Source of the DNA: Thalassotalea_B sp049613795
GTDB taxonomy: Bacteria; Pseudomonadota; Gammaproteobacteria; Enterobacterales; Alteromonadaceae
Length of the DNA stretch: 24,272 bases
NCBI GenBank assembly: GCA_049613795.1
Contig: JBMZCX010000047.1
Location: forward strand, 1-24,272
Direction of reading: 5' to 3'
Of the stretch, positions 8,122 to 16,565 are shown one piece after another. The first letter of the stretch is position 1. The number at the start of each line of letters is the position of its first letter. Both the position numbers and the translations under genes were made by a program. The notes beneath the pieces are model-generated. The model saw only the letters and a program-made list of their open reading frames with translations, had not been told where the DNA came from and did not search any database.

Positions 8122-9342
8122 ATGTATTTTTATGCCGCAAGACAACCTATATTAGACCAAGACAAAAACCTGTTTGCTTATGAGTTATTATTTCGCGATA
8201 GCATAGATAATGTATTTCCTGATATTGATGGCGACGTCGCCACCAGTAAAATGGTTGAAGCAAGCCAGTTTAATGTAGGTGTCAGTGACTTTACTGGTAA
8301 TAAGCCCGCGTTTATTAACTTTACCCAAGAAACCATTGAGCAAGGCTATCCCACTATGCTAACGCCTGAAGAGGTTGTAGTAGAGGTCTTAGAAACAGTA
8401 AAACCAGGTAAAAAGCTATTATCACTGATTAAAGATTTACATGAAAAAGGCTATACCATTGCCTTAGACGATTACGAACACCAAAATGTTTGGGGGCATT
8501 TTTTCCCTTATATTAATATCATTAAAATCTGTTGGCGCGAAACCTGCCAAAAAGATATGGCTGTGATAAAAAACGCTATTGCAGATTTCCCACATATAAA
8601 ATTACTCGCAGAAAAAATTGAAACCCACGAAGAATATAACCAAGCCAAAGAACTCGGTTGTGAATTATTTCAAGGGTATTTTTTTGCAAAACCAGAAATG
8701 GTAAAAACAAAAAGTTTATCGCCCTCACAGATGGCGATGGCTGAACTCTTATATGAAACGTCGAAGCCTGAGCTTGATTTAGTTAGCATTACTTCAGTAT
8801 TTCAACGAGATGTTTCTTTATCTTACAAATTATTACGCTATGCTAACTCCCCAATTTTTAGGCGCCGTTCTGAAATATCAACTATCAAACAAGCGTTAGT
8901 AACTTTAGGTGCGGCTGAATTAAAGCGCTTTCTTGGATTAATGTTTGCAACGAATGTGAACCCTGACAAGCCAACTGAATTGATTAATTTGGCTATGGCG
9001 AGAGCCAAATTCTGCGAATTTACCGCCGGCGAATTAACCAAGCCACTCGATACGTCAACTGCGTTTTTAACGGGTTTGCTGTCCATGATAGATGCAATTC
9101 TTGATGAAAGCTTAGAAAATATTTTAGATAAACTGCCACTAGCACAAGAAATAAAAGATACATTATTGACCCAAAAAGGGCCAATGGCAGCTCTGATAAA
9201 ACTTGTGGTACTTATTGAACAAGCTCAGTGGGATAAAACAAGTTTAGTGATGGAAAAGCTAGGCTTAGACAAAGACAAAGTCATTAAAAGCTATAACGAA
9301 TCATTAGCTTGGGCAGATGAGCAATCTCAACACATTGATTAA
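8122..9342 (+). CDS. EAL-HDOD (YuxH-type) signalling protein
   Basis: This 406-residue soluble protein has an N-terminal EAL domain (about 1-195) and a C-terminal HDOD domain (about 200-395, SYKLLRYANSPIFRRR and TIKQALVTLGAAELKRF). EAL domains hydrolyse or sense cyclic di-GMP; HDOD is a non-catalytic HD-like scaffold. All eight canonical metal and catalytic positions can be aligned by eye: E21 (ELLFR), N66 (FINF), E88 (VEVLE), D116-D117, K135, E164 (AEKIE) and Q184 (FQGYFFAKP). However, the loop after the Asp pair, normally DDFGTG, is DDYEHQ. Activity is therefore uncertain: it could be a phosphodiesterase or a c-di-GMP-responsive scaffold. The start has AGGA a few bases upstream. It is a single gene, ending at REP elements. 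Motility or biofilm control is a family-based guess. Confidence 0.88.
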   Translation: MYFYAARQPILDQDKNLFAYELLFRDSIDNVFPDIDGDVATSKMVEASQFNVGVSDFTGNKPAFINFTQETIEQGYPTMLTPEEVVVEVLETVKPGKKLLSLIKDLHEKGYTIALDDYEHQNVWGHFFPYINIIKICWRETCQKDMAVIKNAIADFPHIKLLAEKIETHEEYNQAKELGCELFQGYFFAKPEMVKTKSLSPSQMAMAELLYETSKPELDLVSITSVFQRDVSLSYKLLRYANSPIFRRRSEISTIKQALVTLGAAELKRFLGLMFATNVNPDKPTELINLAMARAKFCEFTAGELTKPLDTSTAFLTGLLSMIDAILDESLENILDKLPLAQEIKDTLLTQKGPMAALIKLVVLIEQAQWDKTSLVMEKLGLDKDKVIKSYNESLAWADEQSQHID

Positions 9343-9363
9343 ATTAACTAATTGAAATCACAC

Positions 9364-9429
9364 TGTAGATCGGCCTTTAGGCCGTCAACATTACAAATAA
9401 ACCACAATGAGTTAAAGCCCAACCTACAA
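9364..9429. repeat. REP doublet (BIME-like), copy 1
   Basis: GTAG (9365-9368) is followed by the hairpin CGGCCT-TT-AGGCCG (9371-9384). The unit ends in the inverted counterpart TAAAGCCCAACCTACAA, whose reverse complement also starts TTGTAGG. A leading GTAG tetranucleotide plus palindrome is the hallmark of REP sequences mobilised by RAYT transposases. Two REPs in opposite orientation make a BIME-like unit. No RAYT gene is in the window. Confidence 0.7.
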
Positions 9430-9456
9430 AAATATTCATATCGTCGAATTAAAATA

Positions 9457-9520
9457 TGTAGGTCGCTCTTTAGAGCGACAATACACCAAACATTCTATGA
9501 TGGTAAAGCCCAGCCTACAA
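9457..9520. repeat. REP doublet (BIME-like), copy 2
   Basis: GTAG (9458-9461) leads the perfect 8-bp hairpin GTCGCTCT-TT-AGAGCGAC (9462-9479). The unit ends in TAAAGCCCAGCCTACAA (9504-9520), matching the end of copy 1 except for one base. The middle of the unit is unrelated to copy 1. It stops 5 bases short of the galE stop codon, so the pair lies exactly between the convergent EAL-HDOD and galE genes and may help end both transcripts. Confidence 0.7.
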
Positions 9521-9525
9521 CCATG

Positions 9526-10542
9526 TTAACCTTCAATAAAGCCATTCGGGTTATTTGACTGCCAACGCCATGTATCGGTGATCATGGTGTGCATATCACG
9601 CTCTGCTTGCCAATTTAATAAACTATTCGCTAATTCCGCATTAGCAAAAACGGTTGCAATATCACCCGTGCGTCGTGGCTTAATATCATAAGGGATTTCT
9701 TTGCCACTTACCGCGCGAAAGTTTTCAACAATTTCCAATACTGACGTACCATTACCCGTGCCTAAATTAATAGCACGGCAACCTGAGATTTTATCAATAT
9801 TTTCAAGAGCTTTCACATGTCCTAGTGCTAAATCTACCACATGAATATAGTCTCTTACCCCTGTACCGTCTGCGGTGTCGTAGTCATCACCAAATACTTG
9901 TAATTTAGGTAAGCGACCTACCGCAACTTGCGCAACATAGGGTAATAAGTTATTGGGAATACCATTAGGGTTTTCACCAATTAATCCCGATTGATGGGCG
10001 CCAATAGGGTTAAAATAGCGCAAGCACGCAATTGACCATTCAGGGTCGCTTTTCGCTAAATCAAACAATACATGCTCGATCATCAGCTTGGTTTGTCCAT
10101 AAGGGTTAATGGCTGACGTTGGCATGGTTTCAACCAGTGGTGAAACATTATTTTCGCCGTAAACGGTTGCTGAAGAACTAAAGACAAACTTTTTAACATG
10201 ATGATCAGCCATCACTTGTAATAAGTTAATCGTGCCTGAAACATTATTATGATAATAAGTTAACGGCACCTCGCTAGATTCACCAACAGACTTTAGGCCT
10301 GCAAAATGTATTACTGCGTCAATACTGTTTTTTGAAAATACATCATTCATGGCCGCGCGGTCACAAATATCAGCCTTGATAAACGTTACTGTTTTACCCG
10401 TAATTTGCTTAATGCGATCAAGTACTAAAATATTCGCATTCGATAAGTTATCAACGATAATAATATCATCCGTCGATGCTAATAATTCTACTACCGTATG
10501 GCTACCAATATAGCCTGCGCCACCCGTTATTAATATGCTCAT
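9526..10542 (-). CDS. galE: UDP-glucose 4-epimerase GalE
   Basis: GalE interconverts UDP-glucose and UDP-galactose in the cytoplasm. At 338 residues it matches the E. coli enzyme (338). The Rossmann NAD motif is G7-x-x-G10-x-x-G13 (GGAGYIG). The active site has SSSATVYG (S122-S124) and Y148-x-x-x-K152 (PYGQTK). The family signatures LRYFNPIGAH and GDDYDTADGTGVRDYIHV are present. A good ribosome site (AAGGAAGAG) precedes the ATG. It is the last gene of the ten-gene minus-strand run, 45 bases after the DHH gene. Its UDP-galactose would feed glycan synthesis, with substrate from GalU in the same run. Confidence 0.96.
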   Translation of the reverse strand: MSILITGGAGYIGSHTVVELLASTDDIIIVDNLSNANILVLDRIKQITGKTVTFIKADICDRAAMNDVFSKNSIDAVIHFAGLKSVGESSEVPLTYYHNNVSGTINLLQVMADHHVKKFVFSSSATVYGENNVSPLVETMPTSAINPYGQTKLMIEHVLFDLAKSDPEWSIACLRYFNPIGAHQSGLIGENPNGIPNNLLPYVAQVAVGRLPKLQVFGDDYDTADGTGVRDYIHVVDLALGHVKALENIDKISGCRAINLGTGNGTSVLEIVENFRAVSGKEIPYDIKPRRTGDIATVFANAELANSLLNWQAERDMHTMITDTWRWQSNNPNGFIEG

Positions 10543-10587
10543 GCACGCTCTTCCTTAACTTCAATCACTTCAAAAACTAACAATACG

Positions 10588-11544
10588 TTACGAATAATAC
10601 AGTTTAACTGTTTCTATAAACTTTGACACTAACTCAGCAGGTAAATAATTAATCCCTGCCGCTGCCGAGCGACCACCACCTGTTGGAAATTGAATACAAA
10701 TAGTATCAGCACCTTGCTTGTTGGTTAACGGCGCACGTAAACTAACGCGATATGAGCCGTCGTCATTTTCCGTAAATACAGCGTGCGCTTTACTCGGCGA
10801 TTGATTAGCCAAGTCGTTACCAAGTACGCCACTCACGCGCCTTGCCCAAGGGGCATCAGGTAAAGCGATTACTTTACAGACAAGGTCATCAGCAAGTACT
10901 TGAGCTTGTTCAACATGCGCCATATCTTGTAAATAGGCACCTTCTAATGTTCCAAAAACAGAGTGTTGATCGTTAATAAGATCTAACGGGTTCTCAAATT
11001 TAAGTAACAATTTAAACAGTTCGGCTGGCGGAAAATGTAAATCGTCAATTGAAGCGCCGTAACCGTTATAGTTTACGTAAATACCTAATGCCTTTAGTTT
11101 ATCTTGCTCGTTTTGGCTTAAACCTAATGTATCAGCAAGCGCTATTGCCGCTGCATTCATATTATCGCCAAAAGCCGCTGCTACTGCCCAGTGAGCATAT
11201 TTTCCATTCAAGTACTGATTAACTAATAAGCTGGTACAGGTATTAGCGTCAGTATCAATAATCGCGGTTAAATGTTCGCTTTGAGATACTTCACCTGTGC
11301 GATGGTGATCAACGTACAGTACAGGAATATTGTGCTTTAGTACTTCAGCTAATGCTTCGGTGTTTTTCTCCATTGAAACATCAAGAACCGTCACCGAAGT
11401 TGCTGTTGTTACATCAACTTGGCTAACTAAATTTATATCGCGTTTAACCCCCGTCACTAACATTGAGCTTTTGGGCTCTGCTAAACGTAGCTGTACTAAC
11501 GCAATAATACCGTCGGCATCGCCATTAAAGACATCAAAATGCAT
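10588..11544 (-). CDS. DHH-family phosphoesterase, possible 3',5'-ADP (pAp) phosphatase
   Basis: This 318-residue DHH-superfamily metal-dependent phosphoesterase shows motif I as NGDADG (D9, D11), motif II as LDVS (D55), motif III as VDHH (D79-H80-H81) and motif IV as FGDN (D127), so the two-manganese site looks complete. The C-terminal DHHA1-like domain has GGGRSAAAG (289-297), where NrnA-type enzymes carry GGGH; the histidine is replaced by arginine. Related NrnA proteins degrade short RNAs and pAp. The gene lies 15 bases after cysC, the PAPS-forming kinase, which makes pAp an attractive substrate; this is inference from context. AAGGA precedes the ATG. It could equally be an oligonucleotide or cyclic-dinucleotide-product hydrolase. 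Confidence 0.82.
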   Translation of the reverse strand: MHFDVFNGDADGIIALVQLRLAEPKSSMLVTGVKRDINLVSQVDVTTATSVTVLDVSMEKNTEALAEVLKHNIPVLYVDHHRTGEVSQSEHLTAIIDTDANTCTSLLVNQYLNGKYAHWAVAAAFGDNMNAAAIALADTLGLSQNEQDKLKALGIYVNYNGYGASIDDLHFPPAELFKLLLKFENPLDLINDQHSVFGTLEGAYLQDMAHVEQAQVLADDLVCKVIALPDAPWARRVSGVLGNDLANQSPSKAHAVFTENDDGSYRVSLRAPLTNKQGADTICIQFPTGGGRSAAAGINYLPAELVSKFIETVKLYYS

Positions 11545-11559
11545 TTCTTATCCTTAAAA

Positions 11560-12168
11560 TTAATCGATATACTTATTAGCAATTAAGTAATCTACAATGG
11601 CCTGCGCGCATTCTATCACGCTCAACTGTGCGGTTTTGATATGTAGCTCAGGCGCTGCTGGTATATCGTAAGTTGAGTCTATTCCAGTAAAGTCTTTAAT
11701 TTCACCCGCACGCGCTTTTTTATACAAGCCTTTAGGATCGCGTTGTTCACAAATAGCGATTGGGGTATCAATGTAAACTTCAATAAATTCACCTTGTTCC
11801 AACATCGTTCTTGCCATTTCACGATCACTGGCGAAGGGCGAAATAAAGGCAGTAGAAACAACCAAACCTGAATCAATAAATAACTTACTGACTTCGCTTA
11901 TACGGCGAATGTTTTCAATGCGATCTTCATCGCTAAAGCCTAAATCACCATTTAAGCCATGGCGTACATTATCGCCATCAAGTAAATAACTATGGCAACC
12001 GCGCTCAAATAATAATGCATCTACCGCATTCGCTACGGTTGATTTACCTGAGCCACTTAAACCGGTGTACCACAATAAACAAGGTCGCTGCTTTTTAAGC
12101 GCTGCTCGTTGTGTTTTGCTCACTTGCTGCTGATGCCATACTGTGTTTTCTGTTTTCATCGTCGACAT
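11560..12168 (-). CDS. cysC: Adenylyl-sulfate kinase CysC
   Basis: CysC phosphorylates APS at the 3' position with ATP to make PAPS. At 202 residues it is normal for CysC. The P-loop is G36-LSGSGKS-43. The APS-binding signature DGDNVRHGLNGDLGFS (64-79) and the FISPF motif with S110, the phospho-serine position of the family, are present. It is a separate gene, not fused to CysN. The ribosome site is weak (only an AAGT-like stretch upstream); an in-frame ATG three codons on is an alternative start. It lies between the SLC13 permease and the DHH gene, completing the CysD-CysN-CysC activation route. Confidence 0.95.
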   Translation of the reverse strand: MSTMKTENTVWHQQQVSKTQRAALKKQRPCLLWYTGLSGSGKSTVANAVDALLFERGCHSYLLDGDNVRHGLNGDLGFSDEDRIENIRRISEVSKLFIDSGLVVSTAFISPFASDREMARTMLEQGEFIEVYIDTPIAICEQRDPKGLYKKARAGEIKDFTGIDSTYDIPAAPELHIKTAQLSVIECAQAIVDYLIANKYID

Positions 12169-12194
12169 AATTGTTTACTTACTATTTATAATCA

Positions 12195-13922
12195 TTAAAA
12201 AGGAAAAACCAAAGGTAATAACGTTAATACCACTAAGGTATATGCAATAGACACTGGAATACCAAACTTCACCACATCGGTTAACGAATAGTTGGCCGCG
12301 TTATACACCATGATATTTGTTTGATAGCCATACGGACTAATAAAACTCCCACTCGCCGCAAAAGCCACTGCCATAACAAACGGTAAAGGGCTAACTTCAA
12401 GCCCAATCGAAATACTATAAGCAATTGGGAAGAGTAATGCCGCAGCCGCGCTATTAGTCATTAGCTCTGTCATTATTAACGTGAGTAAAAATATAACCAC
12501 TAAGGTTAAATAAGCACTCTGCCCTTGCAGCACATATTCTATATTTTTTGCAAGCAATGTAGCTACACCGCTTGAGTCTAATGCCTGTGCTAACGTTAAT
12601 GCGCCAAGCACAATCATCCAAATTTCTAATGGAAAGCGGCGTTTAACTTCGTTAATGGTTAAACAGCCTGTAAAAATTAGAATAGCCACATAAAACATCA
12701 GCGCTTTTAATAAGCCAATAGCGGTAAATACCGACACAGCAATGGCAGCAATAAAGCCAAAAACCGTTAAACTGTCGCGCCAGCCAGAAAGCATATTTTC
12801 TGGCGTATGCCCTGACACAATATAAAAGTTTTTGCTTAAATTAGTGCGAGAACTAAAGTCGTTACCCACCGCCAATACTAAAAAGTCGCCCGGCTGAATA
12901 ACAAGCTCACCCAACTTCCCTGAAAGTGCTACGCCTTCTCGCCTAACCGCCACTACAGCAGCATCAAAACGCGCGCGAAAACCTGCCTTTTTTAAGGTTT
13001 TTCCAACAACCGCTGAATCAGGCTTAATTAAAACTTCAGTAAAATTATCTCTCAGTAAACCATCTTTTTCGGCAAATAAGGTTAAGCCGTCAAACTGTTG
13101 TAACACCAATACTTTAGAAACATCGCCTGAAAAAATTAATTTATCGCCTTGCAGCAAAATTTCGTCAGGGGCAACAGGGGTGATCAAACGTCCACGGCGC
13201 ACAACTTCCACTAAAAATAGTGAGTCTAAATTACGTAAGCCGTTTTCTTCTACCGTTAAACCAATAAGCTTTGATTCGCTTGTGACTTCCGCTTCTACTA
13301 AATAATTTTGATTGGCCATTTTTTCTTGAGCCATGTCTGGCAAAGTGTATTGGCGCGCAATAATAATGACTAAACAAACCACAGCGGCACATAAACCAAT
13401 TAAGGTAAAATCAAAAAAACCTAACGCGGCATGCCCTTGCTTAATCAGCATGGTATTAACAATTAAATTAGTTGATGTCCCCACTAAAGTGAGCGTGCCA
13501 CCTAAGATAGCGGCAAAAGATAAAGGTAAGAGCAATTTACCTGGGTTAATGAGTTTATTGTTTTTAATTGTAGAAATTAACGCCGCAACAACCGCAGTAT
13601 TATTCATTAACGCTGACGCGAAAGCAGTATAAACTAACGTACGCACGGTAGATTTAAAAGGTGAGCCGTTGATCATCACCGCAGATAAACGCCGTAAAAT
13701 ACTGGTTCGTTCAAATGAGAATGATGCCAGTACAAGTAATATTAAGGTGACAAGACCGGGGTTTACTGCATTAGCTAAGACATCATCAGTATTAACATAA
13801 GAAAAGCCTAAACACGCGAATAAAGCTGCTGCAAAAACGCGCTCAGGAAATTGTTGGAATTTAATAAGCCCAATAAAGGTTGTAGCAAAAATAGCGATAA
13901 GCAACCATTGCATTGCTGCCAT
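12195..13922 (-). CDS. SLC13-family anion permease with RCK_C domains, probable sulfate importer
   Basis: This 575-residue inner-membrane transporter has the DASS/SLC13 fold split by a large cytoplasmic insert. The membrane halves carry the paired family motifs MNNTAVVAA and GTSTNLIVNT (first half), and MTNSAAAALLFP and YGYQTNIMVY (second half). The insert (about residues 205-370) contains two TrkA_C/RCK_C-like repeats, each ending in an LQGDKLIFSGD- or IQPGDFLVLAVG-type strand. Proteins of this architecture next to cysDNC are generally taken as sulfate transporters, replacing the ABC system CysPTWA; substrate is inferred from context. The ATG has AGGA seven bases upstream. An unusually structured 129-base gap separates it from cysN. 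Confidence 0.88.
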   Translation of the reverse strand: MAAMQWLLIAIFATTFIGLIKFQQFPERVFAAALFACLGFSYVNTDDVLANAVNPGLVTLILLVLASFSFERTSILRRLSAVMINGSPFKSTVRTLVYTAFASALMNNTAVVAALISTIKNNKLINPGKLLLPLSFAAILGGTLTLVGTSTNLIVNTMLIKQGHAALGFFDFTLIGLCAAVVCLVIIIARQYTLPDMAQEKMANQNYLVEAEVTSESKLIGLTVEENGLRNLDSLFLVEVVRRGRLITPVAPDEILLQGDKLIFSGDVSKVLVLQQFDGLTLFAEKDGLLRDNFTEVLIKPDSAVVGKTLKKAGFRARFDAAVVAVRREGVALSGKLGELVIQPGDFLVLAVGNDFSSRTNLSKNFYIVSGHTPENMLSGWRDSLTVFGFIAAIAVSVFTAIGLLKALMFYVAILIFTGCLTINEVKRRFPLEIWMIVLGALTLAQALDSSGVATLLAKNIEYVLQGQSAYLTLVVIFLLTLIMTELMTNSAAAALLFPIAYSISIGLEVSPLPFVMAVAFAASGSFISPYGYQTNIMVYNAANYSLTDVVKFGIPVSIAYTLVVLTLLPLVFPF

Positions 13923-13954
13923 TATTGTTTCCTTAGTTGTAACCTACAAATGTG

Positions 13955-13976
13955 TATAGACAAACCAGTGTCTATA
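13955..13976. repeat. Perfect 8-bp inverted repeat upstream of the SLC13 gene
   Basis: TATAGACA (13955-13962) and TGTCTATA (13969-13976) form perfect arms around AACCAG. It lies 33 bases before the permease ATG, in its 5' leader if transcribed from cysN. It could be a dimeric regulator's operator or an RNA hairpin. There is no T-run after it, so it is not a terminator. Confidence 0.5.
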
Positions 13977-13989
13977 GCTAAGAAGTCAA

Positions 13990-14023
13990 CGGCATGACGA
14001 TAAAATTAAATAAAGTCATACCG
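13990..14023 (-). repeat. 9-bp inverted repeat in the cysN-permease gap
   Basis: CGGCATGAC (13990-13998) faces GTCATACCG (14015-14023) across an AT-only loop apart from one G and one C near its edges. On the plus strand one pair is a C-A mismatch. On the minus strand, the transcribed one, it becomes a U-G pair and the stem is complete. This favours an RNA role such as processing, attenuation or stability. Confidence 0.45.
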
Positions 14024-14051
14024 AGGGCTCTTTATCAGCGCTGAAGCTTAA

Positions 14052-15467
14052 TTAACTATTAAATAGTTTTTTTAAATCTCGTGCGCCCCAATGAGGGAAG
14101 TGTTTACGCACTAATGCGTTAAACTCAAGTTCAAATTCACCATAGGCCTGTTGGTCTTGCTCAACAATTGCGTCAGTGATCATCCCAGCGCCCACGGTTA
14201 TATTACTTAGTCTATCAATAATAATAAATGCACCCGTTGAACGGTTATATTGGTATGAGTCGAAATGTAATGTTTCAGCGACTTCAAAATTCACCGAGCC
14301 AATTTCATTTAACGCTAATTGAGAGGCACCAGACGTTTCCATGGTATTAACATCAACACGGTGTTCGATTTCTAGCACATGGCCTGTGGTTATTTTACTA
14401 CCTTGTTTAATGTAGTATTCACGCCCCTTCTCCAATTCGTCTTCATGCATCCAAACAACGTTAGCATTAAACTCTTTAGCTGAAGTTGGCAAATAGCCTT
14501 TTTTAACGATCATTTCGCCACGGCTAATATCAATTTCATTTTCTAGGGTTAGTGTTATTGCTTGCCCTTTATCTGCACGCTCAAGTTCACCGTCGAATGT
14601 AACAATTGATTTAACTGTGCTTTCTTTACCTGATGGTAATGCAACAATTTCATCACCCACACGAATATGACCCGAACCAACCGTCCCCGCAAACCCTCTA
14701 AAGTTTAAGTGCGGACGATTAACATATTGCACTTGTAACCTAAACTCAGTGCTCACTTGATTCGCTTCAATGTTAACGGTGTTTAATAACTTCATTAACG
14801 TGGCACCCGGATACCAATCCATATGAGTGCTTTCTTCAACAACGTTATCGCCATTTAAAGCAGAAATAGGCACAAAGCGCACATCTTCAAAGGCTAAGTC
14901 ATCAGCAAATTCACGGTAATCTTTCTTAATTTCTTGGTAACGGTCTTGGCTATAATCAACCAAATCCATTTTATTCACCGCAATAAGTACATGTTTAATA
15001 CCCAATAACGAACAAATAAATGAATGACGGCGAGTTTGTACTTGCACACCATAGCGCGCATCAATCAAAATAATAGCTAAATCACAGGTTGAAGCACCCG
15101 TAGCCATATTTCGAGTGTATTGCTCGTGGCCTGGTGTGTCTGCAATAATAAATTTACGTTTGTCTGTTGAAAAGTAACGGTAAGCAACATCAATGGTAAT
15201 GCCTTGCTCACGTTCTGATTGTAACCCGTCAACTAATAGGGCTAAATCGATTGTTTCACTCGTTGTTCCCGACTTTTTGCTATCACTTTCAATAGCAGCT
15301 AATTGATCTTCAAAGATCATTTTTGAATCGTGAAGTAAGCGGCCAATTAAGGTGCTTTTACCGTCATCAACGCTACCACAGGTTAAAAATCTAACCAGTT
15401 CTTTATTTTCGTGCTGCTTTAAATACGCTTGTATGTCGTCTGCAATTAAGTCTGATTGGTGACTCAT
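14052..15467 (-). CDS. cysN: Sulfate adenylyltransferase large subunit CysN (GTPase)
   Basis: CysN is the regulatory GTPase subunit of ATP sulfurylase; GTP hydrolysis drives APS formation by CysD. The 471 residues compare with 475 in E. coli, with no fused CysC domain. GTPase motifs: GSVDDGKST (31-39, P-loop), D110-TPGH (switch II), NKMD (165-168). EF-Tu-like beta-barrel domains II and III follow. A strong ribosome site (AAAGGAAA) precedes the ATG. It is 67 bases downstream of cysD. The ending HFPHWGARDLKKLF is normal. Confidence 0.96.
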   Translation of the reverse strand: MSHQSDLIADDIQAYLKQHENKELVRFLTCGSVDDGKSTLIGRLLHDSKMIFEDQLAAIESDSKKSGTTSETIDLALLVDGLQSEREQGITIDVAYRYFSTDKRKFIIADTPGHEQYTRNMATGASTCDLAIILIDARYGVQVQTRRHSFICSLLGIKHVLIAVNKMDLVDYSQDRYQEIKKDYREFADDLAFEDVRFVPISALNGDNVVEESTHMDWYPGATLMKLLNTVNIEANQVSTEFRLQVQYVNRPHLNFRGFAGTVGSGHIRVGDEIVALPSGKESTVKSIVTFDGELERADKGQAITLTLENEIDISRGEMIVKKGYLPTSAKEFNANVVWMHEDELEKGREYYIKQGSKITTGHVLEIEHRVDVNTMETSGASQLALNEIGSVNFEVAETLHFDSYQYNRSTGAFIIIDRLSNITVGAGMITDAIVEQDQQAYGEFELEFNALVRKHFPHWGARDLKKLFNS

Positions 15468-15534
15468 GTTATTTCCTTTGAAACTTGTAACCTATGTTCA
15501 ATAATATTGAGCTAAAAACGTGTTAAGAATAAAC

Positions 15535-16434
15535 TTAGAAGTAACCTTCCATTTTTTTCTTTTCCATTGATCCTGCTGAGTCATGATCGATCACACGGCC
15601 TTGACGTTCAGAGGTTTTCGTTAATAACATTTCTTGAATAATATCGGGTAATGTTGCCGCTTCTGATTCAACTGCCCCCGTTAATGGGTAACAGCCTAAC
15701 GTTCTAAAGCGCACGTTTTTCATTTGCACTTCTTCACCTTCAGCAATAGGCATTCTTTCGTCATCAACCATAATTAACGTGCCATCGCGTTCAACTACTG
15801 GACGCTTCGCAGCAAGGTATAATGGAACAATTTGAATGCTTTCTAAATAAATATACTGCCAAATATCAAGCTCAGTCCAGTTAGATAAAGGGAATACTCG
15901 AATGCTTTCACCTTTGTTAACTTTGCCGTTATACACATTCCATAACTCTGGGCGTTGGCTTTTAGGATCCCAGCGGTGGTTTTTATCTCTAAAAGAATAA
16001 ACACGTTCTTTAGCGCGTGATTTTTCTTCATCACGTCTTGCACCACCAAAAGCGGCATCAAAACCATAATGATCAAGCGCTTGTTTTAAGCCTTGCGTTT
16101 TCATCACGTCGGTATGTTTTGCACTACCATGAACAAAAGGGTTAATGTCCATTGCTATGCCGTCAGGGTTTTTATGTACTAACAACTCAAAGCCATGTTC
16201 TTTTGCCATTTGATCGCGAAACTCAATCATTTCCTTAAATTTCCATGTGGTATCAACATGCAACAACGGAAAGGGAATTTTACCCGGGGCAAACGCTTTA
16301 CGCGCTAAGTGAAGTAGCACTGCAGAGTCTTTCCCTACAGAATAAAGCATTACTGGCTTATCAAATTCGGCTGCAACTTCTCGAATAATGTGAATTGATT
16401 CAGCTTCTAATTTTTGTAAATGTGTTAAATTCAT
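15535..16434 (-). CDS. cysD: Sulfate adenylyltransferase small subunit CysD
   Basis: CysD is the catalytic ATP-pyrophosphatase subunit of ATP sulfurylase, making APS from sulfate and ATP. The 299 residues match the family (302 in E. coli). The PP-loop motif is S32-VGKDS-37, followed by LLHVDTTWKF. The family signatures FGGARRDEEKSRAKER and RFRTLGCYPLTGA are present, and the C-terminus is MEKKKMEGYF as usual. The ribosome site is weak. A 131-base gap to pgi upstream, containing two CATATAAG repeats (16483-16504 region), could hold a separate promoter, but no clear -35/-10 pair stands out. Confidence 0.96.
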   Translation of the reverse strand: MNLTHLQKLEAESIHIIREVAAEFDKPVMLYSVGKDSAVLLHLARKAFAPGKIPFPLLHVDTTWKFKEMIEFRDQMAKEHGFELLVHKNPDGIAMDINPFVHGSAKHTDVMKTQGLKQALDHYGFDAAFGGARRDEEKSRAKERVYSFRDKNHRWDPKSQRPELWNVYNGKVNKGESIRVFPLSNWTELDIWQYIYLESIQIVPLYLAAKRPVVERDGTLIMVDDERMPIAEGEEVQMKNVRFRTLGCYPLTGAVESEAATLPDIIQEMLLTKTSERQGRVIDHDSAGSMEKKKMEGYF

Positions 16435-16565
16435 GACTTTACAACTAGCATTGATGAAAATTTATGAAGCTATTTTGACACAAACATATAAGCCTTTCCA
16501 TATAAGAAAAAGCTTTGATATACCAATAATGAATAAGTATTAGGTTTGCAGGAAGTAAATTTTAT

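Noticed and set aside
9352..9558. 68-codon plus-strand frame
   Set aside because: It runs straight through the two REP doublets and into the galE 3' end on the other strand; it is a repeat artefact.
16480..16506. Direct repeat CATATAAG upstream of cysD as a possible CysB-type site
   Set aside because: Two short AT-rich copies only, with no match I could defend to a known regulator site and no clear promoter elements.
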